A stretch of DNA of 64,000 nucleotides, taken from NCBI GenBank assembly GCA_032622095.1, contig CP136061.1, forward strand, positions 220,445,148 to 220,509,147, in the 5' to 3' direction. Of this stretch, positions 22,801-33,342 are shown piece after piece (position 1 is the first letter of the stretch; each line of letters opens with the position of its first letter). A program made the translations under genes and the position numbers. The notes beneath the pieces are model-generated. The model searched no databases, was not told where the DNA came from, and saw only the letters and a program-made list of their open reading frames with translations. Source of the stretch: Siphonodentalium dalli. Lineage: Eukaryota; Mollusca; Scaphopoda; Gadilida; Siphonodentaliidae.

Positions 22801-24580
22801 TGTGTACTTTGTTTTGACTTGATGAGGCTATAATTGAGAATAAGATATTGTTTACACTAACCCTGTTCAAATGGTCTCGGACATGTTTTGTGGAACATGT
22901 ACCGCGGGTGTCATCAATGTGTCTTTCTCATTTACGATGTATTCAATCATTCTCCGTATGAAAGTGTATATACGATATGGTGTCCCGGTATATTAGACAC
23001 GATGTGTGAACATATCCATGTTCATCAACTTTGACGCACAACGCCAAAAAAACGAGCGCCGAATTTCCTGACCGTGACGGTGAGTTACCAATTGTGCTTT
23101 CTTAGTCACTCTTGTTCATGTGCAACTGACAACCTTAGCGTTCTAATCGATAATAGCGGTAAGTAGGATTAACACGATCGCATGTTCCAGTGACTGTTGA
23201 TTGTCCAACTATAATATACTAATATGACACGATAACAATATAATATGTATAATTTATTCGAAGGGAGGAAGTGGAAATGACAGCAAGTACCAGATGCCAA
23301 AATAGAGTCATCTCATCAGGACAGAACAGTATATACTAGTAATTGAGAAGTGGAAGAGAATTATTGACAATTTCGTATGTTCCCGTAACTGTTTATTGGC
23401 CCAACGTGTTCAGTCAATGCAGCAGTGTTGGTATGTCCTGATCTTTTCCTCTCATATATCAACCCGGGATAAACGGTATTGCGCATATATTGTAGAACAT
23501 GTACCAACGGTATATACGATTTATTAAATAATTATCCATAGGAGAGTATACGGTATGCTGTCACCGTATATCGGACACGTTTTGTGAAAACATAGATAAG
23601 CCAGCAACATCAACGCAAAATAACGAGTGCCGATTGTCCTGACATTAATTGTGGTACACGCACGACACTCCTGTGCTTTGTATTCTGGTTAAGCTGAAAC
23701 CGGCGATCATAAGAGTTCGAATCAATACTGACGGAAAGTAGAATTAACACGTTCGAATGTACCAGTGACCTTTTTGATTGGCCAATGTGTCCAATCAATG
23801 CTCTGTTGTTAGTATATGTCTTACTTTCTTGATTCTCGTATAGCAACCCCGATCGAGTAGTTAGACCAACTTGCAATCATACTCCATGGATCGCAAGCAA
23901 ATTAACATCAATTTCTTCAGTGAAAGATTTATTCCTGTGCCTTGGCCATTTCAAAGACTGCATGTGGTTGTTTTAAACATATACACCTACATTATGACCA
24001 ATTAGGATTAAGGTAATTGAGACGCTATTGCTGTTTCTCGTAATTGTATTGCATCTACATACTGTACCAAGTTAACATTGGTAATGAAACAATCGATGCA
24101 GCAACTTGTTCTTAATAGATCATGTCTCTTCGGTGGATAATCATAAAACAATAAATCAATCACCCGGCAATATAATTATAGAAAGGTTACAACAACTTAT
24201 GGACACCAAACGGCAAAGCAGTGGATTAGATGCAGGTGTAAACATGCATCACCATCAAACAGTGTCCCTTTTTGTTTCGAACAGTCAGATTAACCTATAT
24301 CAGCCTCTATATAGTCTGGTCGATAAACTCAAATTTTAGGGTCAACCTAGAAAAAATTCGGACTAAGTTGGTTTTTATACCATTTTGAAGAGGAATATAT
24401 CCTCTATAACATATCCAAAATCCGCTAAAATCCGCTTTGAGCATTTTTTGTAATTCAAGATGGCGTCCAAGATGGCTGCCATTTTCATATAAGTCAGTTT
24501 GATGCAATTTTTGTGAGAACATCTTGTCATATGTATACACATGTATATATTTTTGTGAAGCTAAGACATAACGCCACCTT
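19890..24580 (+). repeat. Left arm of the giant palindrome
   Basis: Inverted partner of 27,742-32,434. The outer end is 'aaataccaactgc' (19,890) and the inner end 'cataacgccacctt' (to 24,580). The conserved module core (CGCTCAATAACGAGCG or diverged form, followed by 'ccgattgtc') occurs near 20,733, 21,465, 22,143, 23,042 and 23,613. Open frames of 66-97 codons in this arm recur exactly or nearly so in the other arm only because the DNA does; none has a recognisable motif, so I do not call them genes. Confidence 0.9.
20733..20748. other. Exemplar module hairpin CGCTCAATAACGAGCG
   Basis: Five-base stem CGCTC/GAGCG with a six-base loop. It occurs unchanged at 22,143-22,158 and in the mirror positions of the right arm (31,575-31,590 and about 30,165-30,180). 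Diverged forms occupy the other three modules of each arm. The surrounding 60 bp ('ccggacgcacaa' before, 'ccgattgtc' after) is also conserved. Function unknown. Confidence 0.75.
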
Positions 24581-25325
24581 TATGTGTCAAAATTGTAACT
24601 CCCCGTCCAATGTGGCCGCCAAAATGGCGACCGGAAGTGAACATTTTACGTTTTTTAATAATATCTTTAAGATAAGTTTCTGTGGTTTGGAACTGGTTGA
24701 GAATTGTGACTTTATTTTGTATTTAGCATGTTAACTGACCATTGGAGCAACGAAATATGCTGATTGTTGGGTCCATACCCCTTCCGATCACTCAAAAATT
24801 CGATATTACAAAACGCAGTATAACATTCCACAAAAGATCCCCATTGGTTTTCTAGTCATATTTCACCAAGAAGTGGGAAGAACTGTGCAATGTAAGTGAT
24901 GCATTCTATATATTATTGATATTCGAACTCAATGGTACCAAAATTGTCACTTTGGCTCAAAATGGCTGTCAAAATGGCCGCCAAAATATGGAAAATGTTA
25001 ATTGTTATCCCAGCGTGCCATGCAACCGCTTACAAGTTGTGGTGATGCACACAATTGACAATTCTGTCTTATATAGCTTGACTACTAACATGTCTGATGC
25101 ACCTTGGGTATTTGTTAGTATTTCAACCACTGAAATTGCCAGAATTATTCGGAATGTTCTGTCACAAACCTGAAATCGCTGTTCAGGTTTGAGCCATTGT
25201 TTAAAAGTAAAATGGAACTATGTTTGGTAACAAAGATGTTTATTGTTTTGATATGTGTTACATGATGTGTCAGAAGAATAGGAGCCTCGTTCGCTCCACT
25301 TCTAAAAATAGAATCTTTGGGGTCT
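24581..25325 (+). repeat. Dispersed 'caaaatggcggccaaa' repeat, copy in the palindrome centre
   Basis: From about 24,770 this matches 35,030-35,500 directly and 44,290-44,830 in inverted orientation ('ttccacaaaagatccccattgg', 'aagtgatgcattc', 'ccgccaaaatatggaaaatg', 'cttacaagttgtgg'). The copies are clearly diverged. Non-coding. It sits in the unique centre between the left arm and the small ORFs. Confidence 0.75.
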
Positions 25326-25329
25326 AAAA

Positions 25330-25540
25330 TTGGTTGTACTAAAATATTCCCAAAATAACAAAACCCAAAAAAAAAAAATTCAAAACTTCAAAAATTTATT
25401 TTTTCCAAAAATTATTTTTTCCAAAAAATTTAAAAATTTCCAAACTTCCAAATTATCAAAACCCCAAAATTTCCAAACTTCCAAATTATCAAAACCCTCA
25501 AAATTATTTCTCTAAAAAAAAAAAGTTTAAATAAAAAATT
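25330..25540 (+). repeat. A-rich tandem tract
   Basis: Short units such as 'ccaaacttccaaattatcaaa' and 'ttccaaaaattatttt' are repeated with strong purine/pyrimidine bias. The frame across it is low-complexity (repeated K-L-S-K-P-Q-N-F-Q-T-S) and not a gene. Confidence 0.8.
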
Positions 25541-25581
25541 TATAACGAGTTTTCGGTTTCTGATAAACTCGATATTAAAAA

Positions 25582-25890
25582 ATGTCGAATGTTAAATTAT
25601 TTGCGCGTAATATCTTTCGTAATATTTTTTGTTCAAATATTTTTCATGAATTTATTAATCGATGTTTAGAAAATAGCTTTATTGGACATTGTGACCATCG
25701 ATATGAATGCATACATTCCAGTGTTTTATCGGACGCAGTTCATATAATTGTCATACCTGAAAATAGACACCATTACTTTTACATAAATAATAAAGAGCGT
25801 TTATTCTTTACACTCTCTCTATCCCATATGACAGGTGTGTATTATCGTGAATTATTGGAAGTTTTGAGATGTACTATGTTGAAGCACTAA
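25582..25890 (+). CDS. Hypothetical 102-residue protein in the palindrome centre
   Basis: A frame with a true ATG at 25,582, in the unique centre and on the same strand as the zinc-finger gene. The predicted protein starts 'MSNVKLFARNIFRNIF', has Cys/His residues in the middle (CDHRYEC) and a leucine-rich C-terminal end. I recognise no family. A short stem 'cgagtttt...ataaactcg' (25,547-25,571) lies just upstream. Two further short frames follow: 25,869-26,072, overlapping the end in another phase, and 26,149-26,349. They may be decayed parts of one longer gene or separate small genes. The frame is longer than most accidental ones in this AT-rich context, but the evidence is weak. Confidence 0.4.
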   Translation: MSNVKLFARNIFRNIFCSNIFHEFINRCLENSFIGHCDHRYECIHSSVLSDAVHIIVIPENRHHYFYINNKERLFFTLSLSHMTGVYYRELLEVLRCTMLKH

Positions 25891-26148
25891 CGGTCGAAAA
25901 TTGTAATGTGAAATTACAACCCTCCAGAATGAATTGTCATATTCGCTGTACACGCAATCACACACGCGACATTGGTGGTAACAATGTGTCTTTCACACCT
26001 TTGCTTTACCAAATGAATTATATTATTTCCCCGTTCACAGTTATATGCTATTCAGAAAACATATCGATTTAATGTCTGAACAAACGGGTTAGTATCAATT
26101 AAGGTTGATAAACTGTGTCATTCACACGATAATTAGTTAGCCAAAAAC

Positions 26149-26349
26149 ATGCATACGTCCAGGACACTCAATTATAGAAATTGCTTTGATGACATTGTTA
26201 TAACAACATTACGTAATAACCACTTATCACTCCAGTCACACTTACGATCATATACCGAAACTACAGGTAGCACCGATGATGTAACATTATATCACTGCTA
26301 TTGTACCAATGATAGGTTCAGACATGTTCGATGTTTAGAAAATACATAA
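26149..26349 (+). CDS. Possible small ORF, 66 residues
   Basis: ATG at 26,149, stop at 26,347-26,349, on the same strand as the neighbours at 25,582 and 26,878. The product is rich in Asn, Thr, Cys and His with no recognised motif. Listed because it lies in the compact centre of the palindrome, where real small genes are plausible. It may equally be chance. Confidence 0.2.
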   Translation: MHTSRTLNYRNCFDDIVITTLRNNHLSLQSHLRSYTETTGSTDDVTLYHCYCTNDRFRHVRCLENT

Positions 26350-26877
26350 TGTGCAGGTGTTCACTTGACAAGAGATTTTGTACACTCAATCACAGACCAA
26401 CGTGATAATACCAGCCCACACCCAACCCCCAACATCCACCAAACACCTTCACATTTTATCAGTTTATCACGTGATCACTAAATGTGGCAATCGGGTATCC
26501 ACCGATGCCTGCAATTTATTATTTATAATAATTGGACTCATTGATCTCACGTAAATAATACTCTTAGTTGTTCCAATAAAATAGTTATCAAATTCGATCA
26601 CCAATAGATTTGACTGTGGAATATAATGACCTTTAACTTATTTATCGATCTATGTTAGAACATGGTCTTAACAAAAAACTTGACCATAACAAAAATTACC
26701 TTACATTTATGCATGAATCTAATTAGACCATGCGTAAATATTGTCAGCTTATCGTCTGATGAGCAAATCCGATGTTTATCAAAAATAGTACAACTTCCAG
26801 TTGGTAATTACTCTTACGAATGAAGAGCGTTGAACATATACGAAATTACTACACGAATGAATTGAACCTTGAAATTT

Positions 26878-27468
26878 ATGTCGTACCCTTGTAATGAATG
26901 CGGGCTTTTGTTCGCAGATCATTATGATGTTCAGAGACACGTAAAAAACTGGTGTCAAGAAAATAAGTTAAAACGAAAATTAACTGAGGACCCGGATGAA
27001 CACGGAGTTATGTCCGAGACAAAAACAACTCTCTTCGGAGAAGATACAGATGAAGATGAACGGGGAACGCTATCAGATTCAAAAGATGGTAATGTCGTCG
27101 GTAGTATAACGGTATTCGGTCTTAAGAAAGCTGCGCGATGTGTCAACGAGATGGACACATTCAAAAGTATGATGAAACGCGTCACCAATGATGTGAAAGA
27201 AGAAGAGAGCATTTCGGGAGATGAGAGCATGTCGGGAAAAGAGGATACCATCGACACAGAGTTTACTCTGTTTCTCAAAAGTTATAGACGATTAATAGAA
27301 TACCAGTATCGATTGAAAACATCACCCATACATAACACGATCATGAAGAAAATGGTCAAACTGACCAAACGCGGATATAATAATGAATGGGCTGCAGATG
27401 AAGCGATGAGAAAATTCAAGAAACTCTTAGAAGTAAATCTAACGGTCGAAGATTCAGACAATGATTAA
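26878..27468 (+). CDS. C2HC zinc-finger protein with acidic middle and helical C-terminus
   Basis: The open frame extends to 26,869, but the first ATG is at 26,878, giving 196 residues. Near the N-terminus is one zinc-finger-like motif, C-x2-C-x12-H-x4-C, ending 'DVQRHVKNWC' (residues 5-26 from this ATG). The middle (about 35-70 and 110-130) is rich in Asp, Glu and Ser. The last 75 residues look helical and charged ('FLKSYRRLIEYQYRLK', 'HNTIMKKMVKL', 'AMRKFKKLLE'). An AATAAA signal lies six bases after the stop (27,474-27,479), as in compact viral or transposon genes. From memory, similar single-finger proteins with 'DVQRHVK.WC' are common as uncharacterised, repeat-associated genes in cnidarians and molluscs, perhaps with Polinton/Maverick-type elements; unverified. 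A nucleic-acid-binding role is inference. No intron is needed. Confidence 0.75.
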   Translation: MSYPCNECGLLFADHYDVQRHVKNWCQENKLKRKLTEDPDEHGVMSETKTTLFGEDTDEDERGTLSDSKDGNVVGSITVFGLKKAARCVNEMDTFKSMMKRVTNDVKEEESISGDESMSGKEDTIDTEFTLFLKSYRRLIEYQYRLKTSPIHNTIMKKMVKLTKRGYNNEWAADEAMRKFKKLLEVNLTVEDSDND

Positions 27469-27473
27469 ATTTC

Positions 27474-27479
27474 AATAAA
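27474..27479 (+). promoter_or_regulatory. AATAAA polyadenylation signal of the zinc-finger gene
   Basis: Canonical hexamer six bases downstream of the stop at 27,466-27,468, which implies a very short 3' UTR. Confidence 0.6.
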
Positions 27480-27537
27480 CTTCATCAACATGTTATTCTC
27501 GTCTTCGTTATATATCTATAAGTGGGGAGGGGGTTTG

Positions 27538-27737
27538 TAGAGCGAGAATGCTCCTTTAATATTCACACACCAATATTACATAACGTCCCTTACCTCGTGT
27601 CACTTTAACATTCCACACCGTGCGTGTATTATCCCCCCTTTAATGATGTAGAGCGAGAATGCTCCTTTAATATTCACACACCAATATTACATAACGTCCC
27701 TTACCTCGTGTCACTTTAACATTCCACACCGTGCGTG
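27538..27737 (+). repeat. 89-bp direct repeat at the inner edge of the right arm
   Basis: An 89-bp unit beginning 'gtagagcgagaatgctcc' and ending 'cacaccgtgcgtg' occurs at 27,538-27,626 and 27,649-27,737, identical as far as I can read, with 22 bp between. The second copy stops four bases before the right arm begins. The left arm has no copy at its inner edge. Confidence 0.9.
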
Positions 27738-27741
27738 ACAC

Positions 27742-30700
27742 AAGGTGGCGTTATGTCTTAGCTTCACAAAAATATATACATGTGTATACATATGACAAGA
27801 TGTTCTCACAAAAATTGCATCAAACTGACTTATATGAAAATGGCAGCCATCTTGGACGCCATCTTGAATTACAAAAAATGCTCAAAGCGGATTTTAGCGG
27901 ATTTTGGATATGTTATAGAGGATATATTCCTCTTCAAAATGGTATAAAAACCAACTTAGTCCGAATTTTTTCTAGGTTGACCCTAAAATTTGAGTTTATC
28001 GACCAGACTATATAGAGGCTGATATAGGTTAATCTGACTGTTCGAAACAAAAAGGGACACTGTTTGATGGTGATGCATGTTTACACCTGCATCTAATCCA
28101 CTGCTTTGCCGTTTGGTGTCCATAAGTTGTTGTAACCTTTCTATAATTATATTGCCGGGTGATTGATTTATTGTTTTATGATTATCCACCGAAGAGACAT
28201 GATCTATTAAGAACAAGTTGCTGCATCGATTGTTTCATTACCAATGTTAACTTGGTACAGTATGTAGATGCAATACAATTACGAGAAACAGCAATAGCGT
28301 CTCAATTACCTTAATCCTAATTGGTCATAATGTAGGTGTATATGTTTAAAACAACCACATGCAGTCTTTGAAATGGCCAAGGCACAGGAATAAATCTTTC
28401 ACTGAAGAAATTGATGTTAATTTGCTTGCGATCCATGGAGTATGATTGCAAGTTGGTCTAACTACTCGATCGGGGTTGCTATACGAGAATCAAGAAAGTA
28501 AGACATATACTAACAACAGAGCATTGATTGGACACATTGGCCAATCAAAAAGGTCACTGGTACATTCGAACGTGTTAATTCTACTTTCCGTCAGTATTGA
28601 TTCGAACTCTTATGATCGCCGGTTTCAGCTTAACCAGAATACAAAGCACAGGAGTGTCGTGCGTGTACCACAATTAATGTCAGGACAATCGGCACTCGTT
28701 ATTTTGCGTTGATGTTGCTGGCTTATCTATGTTTTCACAAAACGTGTCCGATATACGGTGACAGCATACCGTATACTCTCCTATGGATAATTATTTAATA
28801 AATCGTATATACCGTTGGTACATGTTCTACAATATATGCGCAATACCGTTTATCCCGGGTTGATATATGAGAGGAAAAGATCAGGACATACCAACACTGC
28901 TGCATTGACTGAACACGTTGGGCCAATAAACAGTTACGGGAACATACGAAATTGTCAATAATTCTCTTCCACTTCTCAATTACTAGTATATACTGTTCTG
29001 TCCTGATGAGATGACTCTATTTTGGCATCTGGTACTTGCTGTCATTTCCACTTCCTCCCTTCGAATAAATTATACATATTATATTGTTATCGTGTCATAT
29101 TAGTATATTATAGTTGGACAATCAACAGTCACTGGAACATGCGATCGTGTTAATCCTACTTACCGCTATTATCGATTAGAACGCTAAGGTTGTCAGTTGC
29201 ACATGAACAAGAGTGACTAAGAAAGCACAATTGGTAACTCACCGTCACGGTCAGGAAATTCGGCGCTCGTTTTTTTGGCGTTGTGCGTCAAAGTTGATGA
29301 ACATGGATATGTTCACACATCGTGTCTAATATACCGGGACACCATATCGTATATACACTTTCATACGGAGAATGATTGAATACATCGTAAATGAGAAAGA
29401 CACATTGATGACACCCGCGGTACATGTTCCACAAAACATGTCCGAGACCATTTGAACAGGGTTAGTGTAAACAATATCTTATTCTCAATTATAGCCTCAT
29501 CAAGTCAAAACAAAGTACACAGTATCACAAATAAAGAAAAATTCAGATCTGGCAGTTCAGCTTAGTGTGGGCCATTGCCATTGGGATTTGTTGCCAAAAG
29601 ACAGATTGTCGAAATAGGCTTGAGTGCTAGTCAAGAGACAGAGACATTGAAATGTTCAAATATTTCCAGTGGACAGGACTATTTATTCTGTTTCTGTTCT
29701 GTAATACAGAGATCGTTCAATTATCATTATCGACAAAAACACAATTTTAGCCGAACGCATTCCATATTTCATGGAAAATTTGCCTTTCATCAAGAAAATT
29801 GTTCACTGATCGAAGAATTGGTTGATACACACATGGATCTAGTTGACCTGGATTGTTGTGAGAGCTAAACGAGCAAGACATCTCGGCATCGGTGCATTGC
29901 CCAATGTATTGGCATATACTACTGTCAGATACCTTTCGTCAATTGAAGGACATTCACACGTCATTCAACTAATATTCGCAGTTTTGGTGATAGGCAACAC
30001 AAGGACATGTTAGCCAATCCACAGACGTGAAACATGTTACCGTGTCAATATTAGTGTTTGGTATTATCGATTCGAATTCGAATGTAGTCAGTTGCAGGTG
30101 AATGAGATAGGCTAAGTAAGGATAATAGTGTCCTCGGTGTCCCACCACGGTTCGGACAATCGGCGCTCGTTATTGAGCGTTGTGTGTCCGGGCTGTTAAC
30201 TTATCGATATTTTCACAAAACCAATCTACTATGCGGGGTTGTCATGTCGTATATACACTTTAATATTGAAAATGATCGAATACATCGTCAGTGAGACAAA
30301 TTGCTAACACGGCCGGTATATATTACACACTATTTCCCGAGATCAGTTATGGGAGCTAAATGAGAGAGACATATGAGCATCTGAGCTTTGGCAAATATAG
30401 TGCAAGTGCTGACTGATTATTGGTTTCGTCACCACCAGGACATTCCCAATCACTCTTACTCCGTGTTTTGGGGACACACGTGTTACTAATACCAGAATTC
30501 GTTGGCAAATCAACAACGTCATTGGAACATGCGACGGTGTCAATTATACTTTCCGTCAGTATGTCGATTTGAAATCTAAGATCGCAAGTTGCAGATGAAT
30601 TCAAATTACAACGTTGGTGTTGCTACCGTTTAATGGGTGTCATCACATGCAGGTCACCCGTAGGACATTCACAAATCATTCAACACATTTTCGCAGCTTT

Positions 30701-32434
30701 GAGCACATATGACTCCACCGAAGCTTAGCTTATGCACATATGTTTGGTCATGCGACCTTGTCATTTCTAATTTCCGTTAGTATCCATTTGAACTCGTAAG
30801 ATCGCTCTTGGTGCCCAACTATCATGGTCCGAACAATCGCTGTCCGGTATTGGGCGTTGTGCTTGGAGGATTCTGACAGTGTACTTTTCCACGCAGAATT
30901 ATTGAATATATACATCGTAAAAGAGACAAACTCACCCCGCAGTGGTATATGTTCTACACTAGTACATACCTCATGCTCACAGAGAGTCATACTGTATTTT
31001 GACTGGACGAAGTGCCATCACGTGCCAGATAGTCGTTTTGACCATTGCGGCCTCGGTCACTAGCAAATTTAGCGGGACATACCGACATCACTGCATTGAC
31101 AATGATAATGCTACAACTGACTGATTGCTTCCGTTAGAAACAGGACATTCCCAAAATGTTTGACTCCTTGTCACTGCTTTCAGAGCGTATATACGTGTCA
31201 ATAATACGAGGTCAGGACAGGTTAGATAATCAATACAACTGGAACATGTGAATATCTTCATTATATCATTTCATGTTGATCAGATGTAATCAAAACGTAT
31301 TTGATTACCTTTAGAAAAGTATTGAATTTGTAGTCAAATATATCAACTGGAAAAGTATTTGTATTTTATTTATAATCGACAAATATAACAGTATTTGTAT
31401 TTAATCAGATACTTTAGGCATGTAATCACCACATCCCTGCATGCGATCAGGTCAATTTCTAAGTTCTGGTATTATCGATTTGAACTATCAGTTCGCCCAG
31501 TTTCTGATGATCTGGAGTGGCTAAGGAAGCACAATAGCGCCTTGCTGTCACACCATCACGGTTCTGACAATCGGCGCTCGTTATTGAGCGTTGTGCGTCC
31601 GGGTTGCTGACTTATCGATATTTTCACAAAACATGTCTACTATATGGGTCAGCATACCACTATACACCTTCATATGGAGAATGATTGAATACGTCGTAAA
31701 TGAGACCAATTGTTAGTACCGCCGTATGCTCTACAATGCATGCGCGACAGGGTATATTTGGGATGTGTTCTTGTTCTGAAGATGGGATTCGTCCTATATA
31801 CACAGTAATGAGGCCGTCACTCAATGCGAATCGTATTCGTACCTTCGGTTCAGTTTTGCTGAATTGGTCTGGTTATCACGATTTCACACGTTCATACAAA
31901 CGGTATCCGGAGTCGGTCTGTTCAACTTGAGACGTTGCCAGCGTACCGATGAATCGCAGCAATAATAACATGCAGACGACAGTTTGGAATGCAATGCTAA
32001 TTCACTTGTATCTTTTTTGAAATGGAATTAAGATGTGGTGTTATCCTTCATCCTCTCTTCTGATTGGCTGAGAGAGTGTAACATGGCGGGCCGCAAATCA
32101 CTTGTTATCCTCGAGGGTTGTTCATCGCTGAGCGATTACCACTAAACACGGAACTACGAAGTACTCAAGGTTCATAGATCCCCTCACAGCTCTCTATTAA
32201 TTTCACAAAACACTCATTTTATAAACCCCACTGTTTCGTAACACCCGCGAACTGTGGTGTTTGCTAATTTGCATAATTGTTTTTAATTTGCAATCAATTA
32301 AAACATGTCATGTACACATGATGTTATCGCGGATATAAATCCGTTGTAATGTGTAATGTTACTATTGGACCTTTTTATATCAATAATGAATACCGTGGAA
32401 CAAATAGATATACATTATTTTGCAGTTGGTATTT
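27742..32434 (-). repeat. Right arm of the giant palindrome
   Basis: Reverse complement of the left arm. Module cores CGCTCGTTATTGAGCG or diverged forms lie near 28,700, 29,270, 30,165, 30,845 and 31,575-31,590. Differences from the left arm include a short 'tgtacacatg' change near 32,310. The outer end at 32,434 joins directly to a GAT-rich minisatellite that the left arm lacks. Confidence 0.9.
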
Positions 32435-32435
32435 T

Positions 32436-32580
32436 GGCGATGATGATACTGGCGACGATGATACTGGTGGTAATGATACTGGCGATGATGATACTGGTGG
32501 TAATGGTACCGGCGGTAATGGTACCGGCGATGATGATACTGGTGGTAATGATGCTGGTGGCGACGTCGATGACGATGAGA
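32436..32580 (+). repeat. GAT/GGT-rich minisatellite, array 1
   Basis: Diverged units of 15-30 bp around 'ggcgatgatgatactggtgg'. Translated it gives a G-D-D-D-T-G-type repeat, so the 148-codon frame across it should not be read as a protein. It directly abuts the outer end of the right palindrome arm. The array and its 3' flank are repeated at 33,636-33,963. Confidence 0.85.
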
Positions 32581-32676
32581 CCCACCAACTCGGGAGTTCA
32601 GTCTACATATCGTGTGCATATGTTTATAGTCTTACTTCCATATCATTCTTTTATTTATATTCGACTAGTTTCTCAA

Positions 32677-33185
32677 TTAAAGATACGGGCGGCGTTGGCG
32701 GTGAGTATGCTGTTAAAATATTCAGCTCCGTCAAATTACGCCATAAACAGAAAGAAATAGTCAAATATAGACAGACCTTGTTCTTATACCAATAAGAAAT
32801 ATGGCATAAACAATATGTTATTGTCAAATGTTTTCCTTTGTTATGTAAACACAAGCAAAACACGTTAAATAACCTCGCATTTGTTTAGATCCGGTTATGG
32901 TAAACACAAAGAGCGTTATTTTTTACTGTTTTCCTGATATGGAAATAATAAAGAGCGTTTATATCATTTGTGCGTGATTAGCCAATAGAATTGTGCTGTG
33001 TTATGTAAACAGCGAGCAGGTTCTTGTTTACGTACACCGTCGTACGTCTTGAAGACAATATACTATTTACGCGCTGATTATGTTTGGCATACGAGCAAAA
33101 CTATATATATTTTAATATTCCTTCTGTTGAAGGCGATTTGAACAAATATGAATATTTCTGCAACGAACGCCGCCCGTGCCTTTAA
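32677..33185 (-). mobile_element. TTAA MITE, 498-bp family, diverged copy
   Basis: TTAA at 32,677-32,680 and 33,182-33,185; ends TTAAAGATACGGGCGGCGTT on the left and an inverted 'cgccgcccgtgcctttaa' on the right. The interior matches the tandem copies at 35,673-36,672 ('aaagagcgtttat', 'gtgattagccaatag', 'aacaaatatgaatattt'). The paralogous locus 33,636-33,963 lacks the element, giving an empty-site comparison. Confidence 0.85.
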
Positions 33186-33218
33186 GAAATGACTCGATTG
33201 AGGTAATTGGATTTTGGC

Positions 33219-33293
33219 CGGCAGAGGAATTAAACAAAGTGTGTGAATCCCGAAGGATAAAATATCTAACTGTGTTTAATTACTCTGCCGATC
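33219..33293. repeat. Hairpin 'gcagag..aattaaaca / tgtttaattactctgc'
   Basis: Inverted arms at 33,219-33,235 and 33,277-33,293. The equivalent hairpin in the duplicated locus is at about 33,914-33,963. Function unknown. Confidence 0.6.
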
Positions 33294-33342
33294 AACACCA
33301 ACGATCCTAAACGATATTCATGTCATTCCGTGTAATCATATA

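Larger units (their letters stand above)
19890..32434. mobile_element. Giant palindrome: two 4.69-kb inverted arms around a 3.16-kb unique centre
   Basis: The left arm 19,890-24,580 and right arm 27,742-32,434 are reverse complements along their whole length. Paired positions sum to 52,322-52,324 from end to end, so the net indel difference is about two bases. Inner translated segments are identical in both arms, and a few substitutions are seen around 20,700-21,900. Each arm has five related modules. The centre holds the zinc-finger gene and small ORFs. The layout recalls Foldback/Galileo elements or a DNA element with overgrown inverted termini. No transposase, polymerase or integrase is visible and I find no target duplication, so mobility is inferred. 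Confidence 0.85.

Noticed and set aside
19890-32434. Palindrome as a pure assembly artefact
   Set aside because: The arms differ by scattered substitutions and a small replacement, so they are not one sequence used twice. An inverted join of two haplotypes remains possible and is noted in the finding.
19890-32434. Calling the palindrome a Polinton/Maverick
   Set aside because: No polymerase B, integrase, protease or packaging ATPase frame is visible, the arms are far longer than usual, and no 6-bp target duplication is seen.
32349-32795. 148-codon frame with G-D-D-D-T-G repeats
   Set aside because: Translation of the GAT-rich minisatellite and part of a TTAA MITE; the other strand and phases are open as well.
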